DNA of 64,000 nucleotides from Corynebacterium vitaeruminis DSM 20294 (GCF_000550805.1 NZ_CP004353.1:248001-312000), one strand, 5' to 3'; numbered from the stretch's first letter, positions 35,606-45,231 are shown. The notes: generated from the letters alone by a model not told the origin. A program made the numbers and translations.

Positions 35606-35653
35606 GGCCCAGGCGCGTGCGTCGGGGACGCAGGGGCGGCACTGGGCCTTGAA
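35606..35653. terminator. Hairpin between the small HTH gene and the alcohol dehydrogenase gene
   Basis: AAGGCCCAG pairs with CTGGGCCTT around a second small GC-rich hairpin. There is no strong T-run. Confidence 0.45.
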
Positions 35654-35663
35654 AAGGAGAGCT

Positions 35664-36677
35664 TTAGGGCTTCAGCAGCACCTTCGTCGCGGTGCGCTCG
35701 TCCATCGCCTTGTAGGCGTCGGCCACCTGGGACAGCGGGAGCTCGAGGTCGAAGACCTTGCCCGGTTCGATCTTTCGTTCGAGGACCAGCTGCAGGAGCT
35801 GCTCGAGGTAGGCGCGCACGGGCGCGACGCCGCCCTGGATGCCCTTGTTGCCCCAGAACATCTGCTCGATGTCGATGCCGCCGTGCGGGACGCCAACCAC
35901 GCCGATCATGCCGCCGGGGCGCAGGCAGTCCACGGCCTGCTGGCGAGCGCCCTCGGTGCCCACGCACTCGAGGACCACGTCGGCGCCGATGCCCTCGGTG
36001 AGCTCCTGGATCTTCTTCATGCCCTCCTCGCCGCGCTCCTCGACGATGTCGGTGGCCCCGAAGGCCCTGGCGATCTTCTGGCGATCGGCGTGGCGGCTCA
36101 TGGCGATGACCCGGCCCGCGCCGAGCTGCACGGACGCGAGGATGGCGGACAGCCCCACGGCGCCGTCGCCGACCACGGCAACGGTGTCGCCGGGCTGGAC
36201 GTGCCCGCTGACCGCGGCGTGCCAGCCGGTGCAGGCGACGTCGGACAGCGCCAGCAGAGAGGGGACGAGATCGTCGTCGGGCATGCCGGGCGTGGCAACG
36301 AGGGTGCCGTCGGCCTGCGGGATGCGGATCTTCTCCGCCTGGCAGCCGTCGTAGCCGCCGCCGTGCTGGCAGTTGGCCGTCGCGCCCTTGCGGCAGACCG
36401 GGCAGGTGTTGTCGCTGTAGGTAAAGCCGCCGACGACGAAGTCGCCCACCTTCACGTTCTTGACGGCGTCGCCTACCTCCTCGACGATGCCCACGTACTC
36501 GTGCCCGATGGGGGTGGGCTTATTCACCGGCGCGATGCCGCGGTAGCGCCACAAGTCAGAGCCGCACACGCAGGTGGCGACGGTGCGGATGACGGCGTCG
36601 GTGGGCTCGATGATGGTGGGGTCCGTGCGCTCCTCGAAGCGCACGTCGCCGGCACCGTAGATGACTGCTCCGAACAT
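35664..36677 (-). CDS. Zinc-dependent alcohol dehydrogenase (MDR family)
   Basis: 337 aa. Catalytic zinc ligands are CVCGSD (about residues 36-41) and GHEYVGIVEEVGD (about 59-71). The structural zinc lobe CPVCRKGATANC keeps three of the usual four Cys. The nucleotide fold is VVGDGAVGLSAILASVQLGA (about 168-187). It oxidises an alcohol or reduces an aldehyde with NAD(P). The MmyB-type regulator gene ends 9 bp upstream on the same strand, so the two may be co-transcribed, and an SDR gene is divergent. All three may form one redox-detoxification locus. Confidence 0.85.
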   Translation of the reverse strand: MFGAVIYGAGDVRFEERTDPTIIEPTDAVIRTVATCVCGSDLWRYRGIAPVNKPTPIGHEYVGIVEEVGDAVKNVKVGDFVVGGFTYSDNTCPVCRKGATANCQHGGGYDGCQAEKIRIPQADGTLVATPGMPDDDLVPSLLALSDVACTGWHAAVSGHVQPGDTVAVVGDGAVGLSAILASVQLGAGRVIAMSRHADRQKIARAFGATDIVEERGEEGMKKIQELTEGIGADVVLECVGTEGARQQAVDCLRPGGMIGVVGVPHGGIDIEQMFWGNKGIQGGVAPVRAYLEQLLQLVLERKIEPGKVFDLELPLSQVADAYKAMDERTATKVLLKP

Positions 36678-36686
36678 GGTCTTCTC

Positions 36687-37565
36687 CTAGTTGTTGATGG
36701 TGGTGTCGCTGGTCCAGCTAGCCAGCAGAGCGAGGTTCTCGGCGCTTGTTGAGTCCGGCGGGGCGGTGTAGATGTTGAGCCGAAGGCCCTCGTCGGCAGC
36801 AATCTCCAGCGCCTCGTAATCGAGGGTGAGCTCGCCGACGACGGGGTGGCGTAGCACCTTCGTGCCGGCCCGATGGGGCCCGACGTTTTGCTGCGCCCAC
36901 AGCACGCGGAACGCCTCCGAGCGGGTGGACAGCTGCCCGATGAGGTCGCTGAGCTCCTTGTCGTAGGGGGAGCGGGCGGCCTCGGTGTGGAGTGCGGCGA
37001 CGACCCCGTTGCAGATGGACTCGTAGTCGACGAAGAACTCCGCCGCCTGCGGGTCGAGGAAGGTAAAGCGCGCGGTGTTGGGGAAGCCCTCGAGGCTGGT
37101 GACCGAGTCGAAGACCGGCTGGTAGAGGGCCCTGCCCAGCGCGTTGGCGGCGAGGATGTCGAAGCGCGAGTTGCGCACGTAGGCGGGCGTGGGCAAAAGG
37201 TCGATCATCCGCTGCACGGGCTGCCGCACCGACTGCGGTGCGTGCGAGCGCCTGGCCGCGCGCTTGCGGGCGCCGAGCCCCTGGGGAGCGGCGGCGCGCA
37301 CGAGTCGAACCAGGTGGTCGCGCTCGTCGGCACCCAGCAGGAGCGCCTGGCTCACCGAGTCAAGGATCTCCTCGGAGACCTGGCCGGGATTGCCGCGCTC
37401 GAGGCGGGTGTAATACTCGACGCTGATGCCAGCAAGGGTCGCGACCTCCTCGCGCCGCAACCCCGGGACGCGGCGCGTGCCGCCGGCGGGGAGCCCGACC
37501 TGGTCGGGGGTCACTAGCCCGCGGTGGGCGGTGAGGAAGTCGCCGAGTTCGTTTCTTGCTGTCAT
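36687..37565 (-). CDS. Xre-family regulator with MmyB-type ligand domain
   Basis: 292 aa from the ATG at 37565; the open frame upstream to 37982 overlaps the SDR gene and is not used. The HTH is GLRREEVATLAGISVEYYTRLERG (about residues 32-55). The C-terminal part (RNSRFDILAANALGRALYQPVF, NTARFTFLDP, FVDYE) is the MmyB ligand domain, thought to bind a fatty-acid-like molecule. Actinobacteria use such regulators to control adjacent SDR genes, and here the divergent gene is an SDR. Binding sites would be in 37566-37695. Confidence 0.85.
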   Translation of the reverse strand: MTARNELGDFLTAHRGLVTPDQVGLPAGGTRRVPGLRREEVATLAGISVEYYTRLERGNPGQVSEEILDSVSQALLLGADERDHLVRLVRAAAPQGLGARKRAARRSHAPQSVRQPVQRMIDLLPTPAYVRNSRFDILAANALGRALYQPVFDSVTSLEGFPNTARFTFLDPQAAEFFVDYESICNGVVAALHTEAARSPYDKELSDLIGQLSTRSEAFRVLWAQQNVGPHRAGTKVLRHPVVGELTLDYEALEIAADEGLRLNIYTAPPDSTSAENLALLASWTSDTTINN

Positions 37566-37695
37566 GAACCCCAGTCTAGGAGCGGGCCCGGACCTGAAAC
37601 AGGTACTGCGAGTTCCCCTGAAAGCAATGCCTCCCTCCGATCGTGAAACGCACGTAGCGTGGGTGCCAACACCAACCGGAAGTCGGAGGAACACC

Positions 37696-38553
37696 ATGAA
37701 TGCCATGAACAAGGAAGTAGTCGTTGTCATCGGAGCGGGGCTCATCGGGCAGGCCATCGCGCGCCGGGTCGGCTCGGGGAAGAAGATCATCCTCGCCGAC
37801 TTGAGCCTCGAGCACGCGGGCGCGGTAGCGGAGCTCTTCAAGGACGCGGGGTTCGACGCCACGGCGGCGCAGGTCGACATCTCCTCGCGGGAGTCGGTCA
37901 CCGCGCTCGCGGACGCGGCCGCCGCCGAGGGCGACGTGAAGGCGCTCATCCAGGCCGCGGGGGTCTCGGCCTCCCAGGCCACCCCGGAGCAGGTGCTCAG
38001 CGTCGATCTCTACGGCACGGCGCTCGTGCTCGAGGTCTTCCGCGGCGTCGTGGCACCGGGCGGGGCCGCGGTGGTCATCTCCTCGCAGTCCGGGCACCGC
38101 CTGCCCGCCCTGACGATCGAGGAGGACCGGCAGCTGGCCACCACCCCGGTCGAGGAGCTGCTCGACCTCCCGCTGCTTCAGCGAGAGAACATCACCGACG
38201 GACTTCACGCCTACCAGCTGTCCAAGCGCGCCAACGTGCTGCGCGTGCGCGCCGAGGCCGTGCTGTGGGGCGAGAAGGGAGCGCGTGTCAACGCGATCAG
38301 CCCCGGCATCATCATGACGCCGCTGGCCCGCGACGAGCTCAACGGCCAGCGCGGGGCGGGCTACCGCCGGATGCTCGCGCTCTCGCCCGCGGGCAGGGCG
38401 GGCACCCCGGACGAGATGGGCGCCATCGGCGAGCTGCTCCTCGGTCCCCAGGGCGCGTTCATCACCGGCAGCGACATCCTGGCCGACGGCGGCTCGACGG
38501 CCTCGTTCTTCTACGGCCCGATCGGCGAGGACGCGCCCACGCCGGGCAAGTAA
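37696..38553 (+). CDS. Short-chain dehydrogenase/reductase
   Basis: 285 aa from the ATG at 37696 (CGGAGGA upstream). The NAD(P) site is the variant VIGAGLIGQAIARRV, with GxGxxG spacing rather than the classical TGxxxGxG. The catalytic YQLSK is at about residues 173-177, and NAISPGIIMTPL and GGSTASF follow. It probably reduces or oxidises a carbonyl compound. Control by the divergent MmyB-type regulator is likely. It ends in a strong hairpin. Confidence 0.85.
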   Translation: MNAMNKEVVVVIGAGLIGQAIARRVGSGKKIILADLSLEHAGAVAELFKDAGFDATAAQVDISSRESVTALADAAAAEGDVKALIQAAGVSASQATPEQVLSVDLYGTALVLEVFRGVVAPGGAAVVISSQSGHRLPALTIEEDRQLATTPVEELLDLPLLQRENITDGLHAYQLSKRANVLRVRAEAVLWGEKGARVNAISPGIIMTPLARDELNGQRGAGYRRMLALSPAGRAGTPDEMGAIGELLLGPQGAFITGSDILADGGSTASFFYGPIGEDAPTPGK

Positions 38554-38554
38554 G

Positions 38555-38590
38555 AAATCCCCGGAACCAAACCGGTTCCGGGGAATTTTC
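38555..38590. terminator. Bidirectional terminator between the SDR gene and mnhG
   Basis: AAATCCCCGGAACC pairs with GGTTCCGGGGAATTTT; T-rich on the plus side and A-rich before it, so it can serve both strands. Confidence 0.85.
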
Positions 38591-38592
38591 CT

Positions 38593-38913
38593 CTAGCGGG
38601 ATGAGGAGTCCTCCTGCTCGAGGGCCAGCCCCAGCAGGGAGCGGCCCATGACGAAGGAGCCGATCGCCAGCACCACGAGGAAGGCCACGATGGCCAGCAG
38701 CGCGCGGATGAGTCCGCCCACGCTGACATCGCCCGCCCCGATGTCGTGGATGACCTTCGCGATCACCAGCGAGGGCATGGCCACGCCGGTGGTGGGGCCG
38801 AGCAGGTTGGCGCGGGTGAGCGCGTCGGGGGCGCGCCACAGCGCCACCGCGGTGATTACCATGAGGATTCCCGCGAAGATGATGAGCGCGCCGGCGATGA
38901 TGTCGAACGCCAT
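38593..38913 (-). CDS. mnhG: Mrp-type cation/proton antiporter subunit G
   Basis: 106 aa from the ATG at 38913, three helices (MAFDIIAGALIIFAGILMVI, ALTRANLLGPTTGVAMPSLVI, LLAIVAFLVVLAIGSFVM). It is the last gene of the Mrp/Mnh operon, 2 bp after mnhF. In Staphylococcus all seven subunits are required for Na+/H+ exchange. Confidence 0.85.
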   Translation of the reverse strand: MAFDIIAGALIIFAGILMVITAVALWRAPDALTRANLLGPTTGVAMPSLVIAKVIHDIGAGDVSVGGLIRALLAIVAFLVVLAIGSFVMGRSLLGLALEQEDSSSR

Positions 38914-38915
38914 GG

Positions 38916-39182
38916 CTATCGCCTGCCTTTCGAGATGATGCGGGCCGTGGACATCGTCGGCAGGACGCCGCCGACGATGGCGGTGAGGAAGATGACCTCG
39001 TAGTCGATCTGGGAGTCGTGGAACATTGACCACACGATGTAGAAGCCGACCATCGAGTAGAACAGCAGGTCGGAGATGACCGCGACGGTGAGCTGGTCGC
39101 GGGTTGCGGCCATGAGCGCCACGGTGGCGATCACCGCGACGGCGATGAGCCCCATCCCGATGGAAGCCAGGATGACAAACAC
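38916..39182 (-). CDS. mnhF: Mrp-type cation/proton antiporter subunit F
   Basis: 88 aa, GTG start directly abutting the mnhE stop. Three helices; RDQLTVAVISDLLFYSMVGFYI is the recognisable MnhF segment. Confidence 0.85.
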   Translation of the reverse strand: MFVILASIGMGLIAVAVIATVALMAATRDQLTVAVISDLLFYSMVGFYIVWSMFHDSQIDYEVIFLTAIVGGVLPTMSTARIISKGRR

Positions 39183-39608
39183 TTACTTCTCCTCCTTCAG
39201 CACGGGCTTGGGCGCGGGGTAGAGCACCCTCGCCTCATCGAGGCGGTTGTCGATGCCCTTGACGTGCGGGGCCATGGTCTCCTCCATGGCGGCAAGATCT
39301 GCCAGCACGCCGCGCGGGTCGGATCCGTGGACCGCGTGCACCGCCAGCAGGCGGGGCACGTCCGGGGCGTGACCGGCCGAAGGCTGATCGTCGACAAGCT
39401 CGAGCGACATTGTGCCGGGCGTGATCGTGATCGAGGCGGCGAACGCCGTGATCTGCCAGTCCTTGGTCACCCGCAGCGGGTAGTAGACCACGCACGGGTC
39501 GACCTTTTTGGAGCCGGTAACAACGTCGGCGACGACGGTCCAGCAGGCTTTGGACAGCTCGCCGACCAGCCAGAACGCGTACCAGGTGGAATGGAATACT
39601 CCGGACAT
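39183..39608 (-). CDS. mnhE: Mrp-type cation/proton antiporter subunit E
   Basis: 141 aa. The N-terminal membrane part is short, so this is a small MnhE. VVYYPLRVTKDWQITAFAASITITPGTMSLEL is the diagnostic stretch, followed by a cytoplasmic tail. Its ATG overlaps the mnhD stop by one base. Confidence 0.85.
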   Translation of the reverse strand: MSGVFHSTWYAFWLVGELSKACWTVVADVVTGSKKVDPCVVYYPLRVTKDWQITAFAASITITPGTMSLELVDDQPSAGHAPDVPRLLAVHAVHGSDPRGVLADLAAMEETMAPHVKGIDNRLDEARVLYPAPKPVLKEEK

Positions 39609-41161
39609 TAGTTTCCTCCCTGCAGGCTCGTGCCGGTGGCAACCCCCACCGGCGGCTCATCCCCGTGCGGGCCGGTGTGCAGCACGGCCTGCTGGTAGGC
39701 GCCGGTGTCCAACAGATCCTCGGCCGCGCCCTGGGTGGCGCCCACGAGCGGGCCGGCGAAGATGAACATCCCGAAGGAGATGAGGATAAGGAACGCGCTC
39801 GGCGCCAGTCGCGCGAAGGGGACGCGCAGCGCCTGCGGGATGCGCTCCCGGCTCATCTCCGCGCCCCAGAACACCTCGCGCCACAGGCGAAGCATGGATA
39901 GGAACGCGCCGAAGGACGCGAGGACGATGACGGTGATGACCAGCCACGCGGCACCGCTACCGGCGCGGGCGACGTTGAGTACCACGCCCACCTTGCCCCA
40001 CAGGCCCGAGAACGGCGGGAAGCCGACGATGGAGAAGGCGCCCGCGACGAAGACCGCCGCCACCCACGGGTCGCGCTTGGCGATGCCGGAGAGCTTGGAC
40101 AGGAGGTCCGTGCCGTAGGTTTCCTCGACCGCGCCGGTGTTGAGGATGAGCGAGCCGACGGTGATCATGTGGTGCAGCGCGTAGAAGATGCCCGCCCCGA
40201 GCGCCGCCTTCGCGTTGCCGCTGGTGAAGGCGAGCATGACGATGATGAACGGCATGCCGTTGACCATCTGGTAGGACAGCACCCGGCGCATCGAGTTCTC
40301 CGCGAGCCCGGCGAAGGCGCCGACCAGCATGGACACCACCGAGAAGGCGATGATGAGCCACATCCAGCGGGTGTCGAGCCCGAAGACGGTGACGTAGATG
40401 CGGAAGATCATGTACACCGCGACCTTGGTGTGCAGCGCGGAGAACAGCCCCATCACGGACGCGGAGGTCGAGGGGTAGGTGCGCGGCAGCCAGGTGTGCA
40501 CTGGGAAGAGGCCAGCCTTCACCGCGAGCGCGATCATGACGATGCCCGCGGCGACCGTCACCGGGCCGTGGCCCGCGGCGGCGTCCTTGAGGGCTGCGAT
40601 GTTCACCGCGCCGACCACGCCGTAGAGGACGGAGACGCCGATGAGCAGCAGGGTCGAGGTGGCCAGGTTCACCAGCACGAAGGTGCGCGCGGCCGAGAGC
40701 CTGGCCCAGGTGCCGGTCATGGCCATGAGCCCGTAGCTCGGCAGCAGCATGACCTCGATGAACACGAAGAAGTTGAACAGGTCGGCGGTGAGCAGCGCGC
40801 CCATCACGCCGGTGACCAGCATGAGCGCCAGCGCCGGGTAGAAGCGCGACTGGGTCTCGCCGACGACGATGGCGAACCAGTTGGCCGCTAGGGCCACGAG
40901 GGAGGCGGTGACGATCATGATCGCCGCGAACTGGTCGGCGGCGAACGGGATGGCCACGCCGCCCACGTACGAGCCCACCGAGTGCGCGATGGTCCCGTGC
41001 GCGCCGGTGTAGTGGAACAGGAAGGCGCCGCCGCACAGCGTCATGAGCGGGGTAAACAGGGCGAGCCCGTCGCGCAGCCATCGCCACGGCGCCATCGCGG
41101 CGATCGCCACGGTGGCCAGCGGCAGGCCCACGAACAGGGGAAGGATCACGTCGACGTTCAT
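39608..41161 (-). CDS. mnhD: Mrp-type cation/proton antiporter subunit D
   Basis: 517 aa, about 14 helices, homologous to the NuoL/M/N proton-channel subunits. VEVMLLPSYGLMAM carries the key helix-5 Glu, and VKAGLFPVHTWLPRTYP the conserved Lys and His. The start overlaps the mnhC stop. Confidence 0.92.
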   Translation of the reverse strand: MNVDVILPLFVGLPLATVAIAAMAPWRWLRDGLALFTPLMTLCGGAFLFHYTGAHGTIAHSVGSYVGGVAIPFAADQFAAIMIVTASLVALAANWFAIVVGETQSRFYPALALMLVTGVMGALLTADLFNFFVFIEVMLLPSYGLMAMTGTWARLSAARTFVLVNLATSTLLLIGVSVLYGVVGAVNIAALKDAAAGHGPVTVAAGIVMIALAVKAGLFPVHTWLPRTYPSTSASVMGLFSALHTKVAVYMIFRIYVTVFGLDTRWMWLIIAFSVVSMLVGAFAGLAENSMRRVLSYQMVNGMPFIIVMLAFTSGNAKAALGAGIFYALHHMITVGSLILNTGAVEETYGTDLLSKLSGIAKRDPWVAAVFVAGAFSIVGFPPFSGLWGKVGVVLNVARAGSGAAWLVITVIVLASFGAFLSMLRLWREVFWGAEMSRERIPQALRVPFARLAPSAFLILISFGMFIFAGPLVGATQGAAEDLLDTGAYQQAVLHTGPHGDEPPVGVATGTSLQGGN

Positions 41162-41607
41162 TAGTGCTCCTCCTCCGTGGCGTCGCCCATGCGCTTGTGC
41201 AGTTTCGCTTGTCGACGCCGAAGGTGCGCCTCGTGAGCCGCCAGCTCAGCCGTGGTCGTGGATCGGCCGAGCGTCTGCAGCGGCGAATCCTCGTCGGCGA
41301 CCTCCTCGGCGTCGGTGTCGTCGGAGCGACCCAGGCCGGAGAGGGTGAGCATGTAGGCGGTGGTTGCCATGGCGATGACGATGGCCGTGAGCACGAAGGC
41401 TTGGGGAACCGGGTCGGCCATGGTGGCGATGTCGTGCAGGTTCGGGAACGGCTCGTCGCGCCCGGTGGTGCCGCCGATGACCAGGATGATGAGGTTGGTG
41501 GCGTGGCTGATCAGCGTCATGCCGATGACGATGCGCAGCATGCCGCGCTGGAGGACGAGGTAGACGCCGCCCGCGGCGAGGATGGCGATTGTCAGTGCGA
41601 GAATCAC
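41161..41607 (-). CDS. mnhC: Mrp-type cation/proton antiporter subunit C with extended tail
   Basis: 148 aa from the GTG at 41607 (GGAGAG upstream), NuoK-like with three helices. RIVIGMTLISHATNLIIL is typical. The core ends near residue 100; the last 40-45 residues are an acidic then basic tail whose segment HLRRRQAKL is encoded by a copy of the dispersed element. Confidence 0.88.
   Translation of the reverse strand: MILALTIAILAAGGVYLVLQRGMLRIVIGMTLISHATNLIILVIGGTTGRDEPFPNLHDIATMADPVPQAFVLTAIVIAMATTAYMLTLSGLGRSDDTDAEEVADEDSPLQTLGRSTTTAELAAHEAHLRRRQAKLHKRMGDATEEEH
41203..41224 (+). repeat. Dispersed element, copy 12, inside mnhC
   Basis: TTTCGCTTGTCGACGCCGAA lies antisense within the mnhC tail codons. 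Confidence 0.6.
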
Positions 41608-41609
41608 GG

Positions 41610-44600
41610 CTAGCTCTCCTTTCCGCGGCGGTCGGTCGTGTCGGTCGCATCTGTCTGTCCTGTGCTGCCTCGCGAGTGCTTGGCCTGGTCTTCCGCGAGC
41701 CGTTTGCGTTCGCGCTCCGCCTCGCGGAGGATGACGCTGCGCTGCCCCTCGGGGGCGGTGCGCTCGTAGTCGCGGAAGTCGTCCAGGTGCCCCGGTCGGC
41801 GCTTGCGCGCCGCGGTCGCGCCGGCGAGCTCCTCCTCGACGGTCATCGGCGAGACGAGCGGGGAATCCTCGCGGGTGAAGTTCAGGTCCTTGTACTCCAT
41901 GCCGGGGCGCAGGTAGCCGCCGAGCGCGTTGATCGCCATGGACAGCATGCCGAGCACGGCCATGTAGACGCCCGCGTCGAAGATCATCGCCGAGGTCCAG
42001 TGCTGGCCCAGCCCCTCGCCGTGGATGGCGTAGAGGAAGGAACCGTGCGAAAGCCCCCAGAGGCCGTCGCCGATGGCGAAGAGCATGCCGGTGCCGGTGA
42101 GGTAGAGCGGCGTGCGCACGGGGAAGATTCGCTTGTCCCGCGGGAAGGATAGGTAGCTGAGCATGAGCGCGCCGCCCGCGATGAGCGCGGCGATGAAGCC
42201 GCCGCCCGGCTGCTGGTGCCCGCGCCAGAAGACGAGCAGGCTGAGCACGAGCAGGACCGGGATGAGGAAGCGCAGCAGTACCCGCAGCGGGATGGAGTTG
42301 ATGCGCGACTGCCCGAAGGGGGCCGGGTGTGCGCCCTCGGCGAAGGGGTAGCGCGGCATCGAGGTGACCACGGCGGCGATGACGATGGCGGACATGCCGA
42401 GCACCGACAGCTCGCCCATGGTATCGAAGGCACGGAACTCGACCAGGATCGTGTTGACCACGTTGTGGCCGGTGGAGATGTCGGGGCCGTTTTGCAGGTA
42501 CCACAGCGCCAGCTCGCCGCGGTCGCGGCGGCCGAGCAGAACGAAGACCATGAGGAAGGCGGAGATGCCCACGGCCAGCGCGATGAGGAGCGCGGAGCGG
42601 TTCGCCCGCTTGCGGGTCTTGTGGAAGTTGTCGGGCTGCTGGCGCACGATCATCATCATGATGACCACCGTCAGCGCCTCCACCACGAACTGGGTCAGCG
42701 CCACGTCCGGCGCGCCGAGCATGAGGATCTGCAAGGTCACGCCGATGCCCACCGCGCCGATGAGGACCACCGCGGTCAGGCGCTTGCGGGTGCGAACGAG
42801 GGCGATGACCGACAGCGCCACGATGGCCAGCGGCAGCAGGTCGTAGACGCGCTCGCCGCCCGGCCAGCGCCCGGCCAACGGCATGCCGTCGACCCCGCCG
42901 CGCGCGAGGCCCGCCACGGTGGTGGTGCCGGTGAGCAGGATGATGAGCGAGAACATGTATCCCAGGTGGCGGCCGGGGGCCAGGGTGTCGGCCATCGCGC
43001 CGAAGCGCTTGCCCAGTTTGGTGAGCATGAGCGTGAGCCCGCCCAGGAGCTCGTTTCCGGAGAAGGGTAGGAGCGAAGCGTCGGAAAGCAATGCCCAGAT
43101 CCGCTGGCGGTAAACGATGCCGACGACGCCGGCGATAAGTACCGCCGCGGAGATCAGAAGCGGGGTGGTCACGCCGTGCCACAGCGCGAGGTGCGCGTGC
43201 GGGTCGGCGGCGACGGACGAGACCGCGCCGGAGATCGGGTGATCGAGCATGCCCACGACGAACGCCAGCGGCAGGGCGATGAGACCAGGCAGCGCGGCGG
43301 GCAGCCACAGCATGACCGGGGCCTCCTTGACGCTGGTCATGTCGCGGTCGCCGTCGATGAAGCCGTCGCAGACGATGCGGGCGGAGTACGTGAAGGTGAA
43401 GAACGCGCCGATGCCTGCGGCCAGCAGCAGGACGCCGATGCCGAGACCGTCCATGGGTGCCTCGGTGAACGCGTCGAGCATGCCCTCCTTAGAGACGAAT
43501 CCCATGGTGGGCGGCACGGCGGCCATGGAGGCGGCGGCGATGACCACGGAGCCGAAGGTAAACGGCAGCTGGCGCCACGAGGAGCCGAGGCGGGCGGCGT
43601 CCCTCGTACCGGTCTGGTGGTCGACGACGCCGATGAGCATGAACAGCGAGGACTTAAACAGCGCGTGCGTGAGCGTGTGCACCAGCGCCGCAGCCAGCGC
43701 GAGCGGCGTGCCGACGCCGATGGTGGCAACGATCCAGCCCAGGTGCGAGACGGTCGAGTAGGCCGTGAGCTTCTTCAGGTCGGTCTTCTGGATGGCGAAC
43801 AGCCCCGCCATGACGGCGGTGGCCATGCCCACGCTGATGAGCAGGTAGTTCCAGACGTGGTCGCCGGAGAAGACGGCCGAGAACCGCATGAGAAGGTAGA
43901 TGCCCGCCTTGACCACGGCGGCGGCGTGCAGGAACGCCGAGACCGGGGTGGCGGCGGCCATTGCCTCCGGCAGCCAGAAGTGGAAGGGCAGCTGCGCGGA
44001 CTTCGTGAACGCCGAGACTGCCACCAGCACCGCCAGCGCGGAGGTAAGCCGCGGGTTCGCCGCCCAGAAGTCGGAGGCGAGGATCCCAGACAGGCTGGTG
44101 GTGCCCGCCTGGGTGGCGGCGATCGCCAGGGCCACCAGCAGCGTGAGCCCGCCGATGAAGGTGAGGATGAGCGTGCGCTGGGAGCCCATCTCGCCGCCCT
44201 TGCCGCCGGAGCGGGCGATGAGCATGAAGGAGGCGAGCGAGACCAGCTCCCAGCCGATGAACAGCACGAAGACGTCGTCGGCGAGCACGAGCAGCAGCAC
44301 GGCGGCCATGAACGCGGTCATGAGCGTGTAAAAGCTCATGTTTCCCTGGCGCCTGGGCAGGTAGGCGGCGGAGTAGACGAACACCACCGCGCCGATGCAC
44401 AGCGCAAGCAGGGCGAAGAAGGCGCTCAGCCCGTCGGCGCGCAGGGCGAGGGTAACGCCCACGCCGTCGTCGAGCAGATTGGGGATCCAGTCGTACTTCC
44501 ACTCGAGCGGCTGCCCGTCGAGGATGCCGGGCAGCTTCTGGAAGAGCAGGGTCGCGGCGGCGACGAACAGGGCGGCCAGCGGCCAGCCCGCGAGCCTGTC

Positions 44601-44672
44601 GCCCACCCGCACCGCGACTGGCGCGGCTATCACCGCGGCGAGCGCCAGCGCGAGAACTAATACTAGAGTCAC
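41610..44672 (-). CDS. mnhA: Mrp-type cation/proton antiporter, fused subunits A and B
   Basis: 1020 aa, GTG start. Residues of about 1-780 are MnhA, NuoL-like, with the proton-channel motifs LFIGWELVSLASFMLI and SAQLPFHFWLPEAMAA and a DUF4040-type C-terminal domain (GVTLQILMLGAPDVALTQFVVEALTVVIM). About residues 800-940 are MnhB (PFGQSRINSIPLRVLLRFLIPVLLVLSLLVFWRGHQQPGGGFIAALIAGG). A hydrophilic tail follows. First gene of mnhA(B)CDEFG. The complex exchanges cytoplasmic Na+ or K+ for protons in alkaline or salt stress. Confidence 0.92.
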   Translation of the reverse strand: MTLVLVLALALAAVIAAPVAVRVGDRLAGWPLAALFVAAATLLFQKLPGILDGQPLEWKYDWIPNLLDDGVGVTLALRADGLSAFFALLALCIGAVVFVYSAAYLPRRQGNMSFYTLMTAFMAAVLLLVLADDVFVLFIGWELVSLASFMLIARSGGKGGEMGSQRTLILTFIGGLTLLVALAIAATQAGTTSLSGILASDFWAANPRLTSALAVLVAVSAFTKSAQLPFHFWLPEAMAAATPVSAFLHAAAVVKAGIYLLMRFSAVFSGDHVWNYLLISVGMATAVMAGLFAIQKTDLKKLTAYSTVSHLGWIVATIGVGTPLALAAALVHTLTHALFKSSLFMLIGVVDHQTGTRDAARLGSSWRQLPFTFGSVVIAAASMAAVPPTMGFVSKEGMLDAFTEAPMDGLGIGVLLLAAGIGAFFTFTYSARIVCDGFIDGDRDMTSVKEAPVMLWLPAALPGLIALPLAFVVGMLDHPISGAVSSVAADPHAHLALWHGVTTPLLISAAVLIAGVVGIVYRQRIWALLSDASLLPFSGNELLGGLTLMLTKLGKRFGAMADTLAPGRHLGYMFSLIILLTGTTTVAGLARGGVDGMPLAGRWPGGERVYDLLPLAIVALSVIALVRTRKRLTAVVLIGAVGIGVTLQILMLGAPDVALTQFVVEALTVVIMMMIVRQQPDNFHKTRKRANRSALLIALAVGISAFLMVFVLLGRRDRGELALWYLQNGPDISTGHNVVNTILVEFRAFDTMGELSVLGMSAIVIAAVVTSMPRYPFAEGAHPAPFGQSRINSIPLRVLLRFLIPVLLVLSLLVFWRGHQQPGGGFIAALIAGGALMLSYLSFPRDKRIFPVRTPLYLTGTGMLFAIGDGLWGLSHGSFLYAIHGEGLGQHWTSAMIFDAGVYMAVLGMLSMAINALGGYLRPGMEYKDLNFTREDSPLVSPMTVEEELAGATAARKRRPGHLDDFRDYERTAPEGQRSVILREAERERKRLAEDQAKHSRGSTGQTDATDTTDRRGKES

Positions 44673-45231
44673 AGCTTATTCACACCCGTTTTTGTTAAGG
44701 AGGGGTCGTTGTCGCATTCGGTTCAACTTTCCCAACTTTAGCAGGCCGACCAGCGACGAAAATGCCCGTGGTGTGCCGTTTTGGGGTTTTGGCCTGTCTA
44801 TCGTTAGGTGTTTGCGCGCGGCGTGCGGCGCGTCGCGCGGCGTGGTTTTGTGTGGTCTTTTGCCCGCTTTTCGACGCGTACCGCGGCCGCCCATAGCCCC
44901 AAGGCCTTGGCTTTTGGTCGCTGCCCGCCTTGCGTCTTGTGCTCGAGAGTTTGGCGCGTCAGCGTCGGGCGGCGCCTGTGGAACCCCTGTAGAAACCCGC
45001 CGCGGCGGCGCCGAATCCTACCTGTGATGTGAGAAATAGCATGGGGCATTCGTTATCGGATTGATATGATAGGTGTCCCTCCGAAAGGAGTCGAAGGGGG
45101 CGACGGTTGGTTGTGGCGAGGGTTGGCCGGAAACCGCCAGCTGGAATGAGGGAGAAGCGCACGTGTGTGAAAAAAGTACATTTCTGATTCATTCCCCGGT
45201 GCGCCTGAAAACCTGTGTCGCGTGGGGGCGA
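44673..45231. other. Gap between the divergent mnh operon and the YhgE/Pip-like gene
   Basis: About 560 bp. It must hold the mnh promoter on the minus strand. I see one dispersed element (44858-44884) and no gene or RNA that I can name. Confidence 0.5.
44858..44884 (+). repeat. Dispersed element, copy 13
   Basis: Ends in CCGCTTTTCGACGCGTACCG; the spacing after TTTTG is one to two bases longer than in most copies. Confidence 0.6.

Noticed and set aside
43075..43091. A further partial copy of the dispersed element (AAGCGTCGGAAAGCAA) inside mnhA.
   Set aside because: Only the inner half matches and it lies within conserved MnhA codons (LLSDASLLP), so chance is a sufficient explanation.
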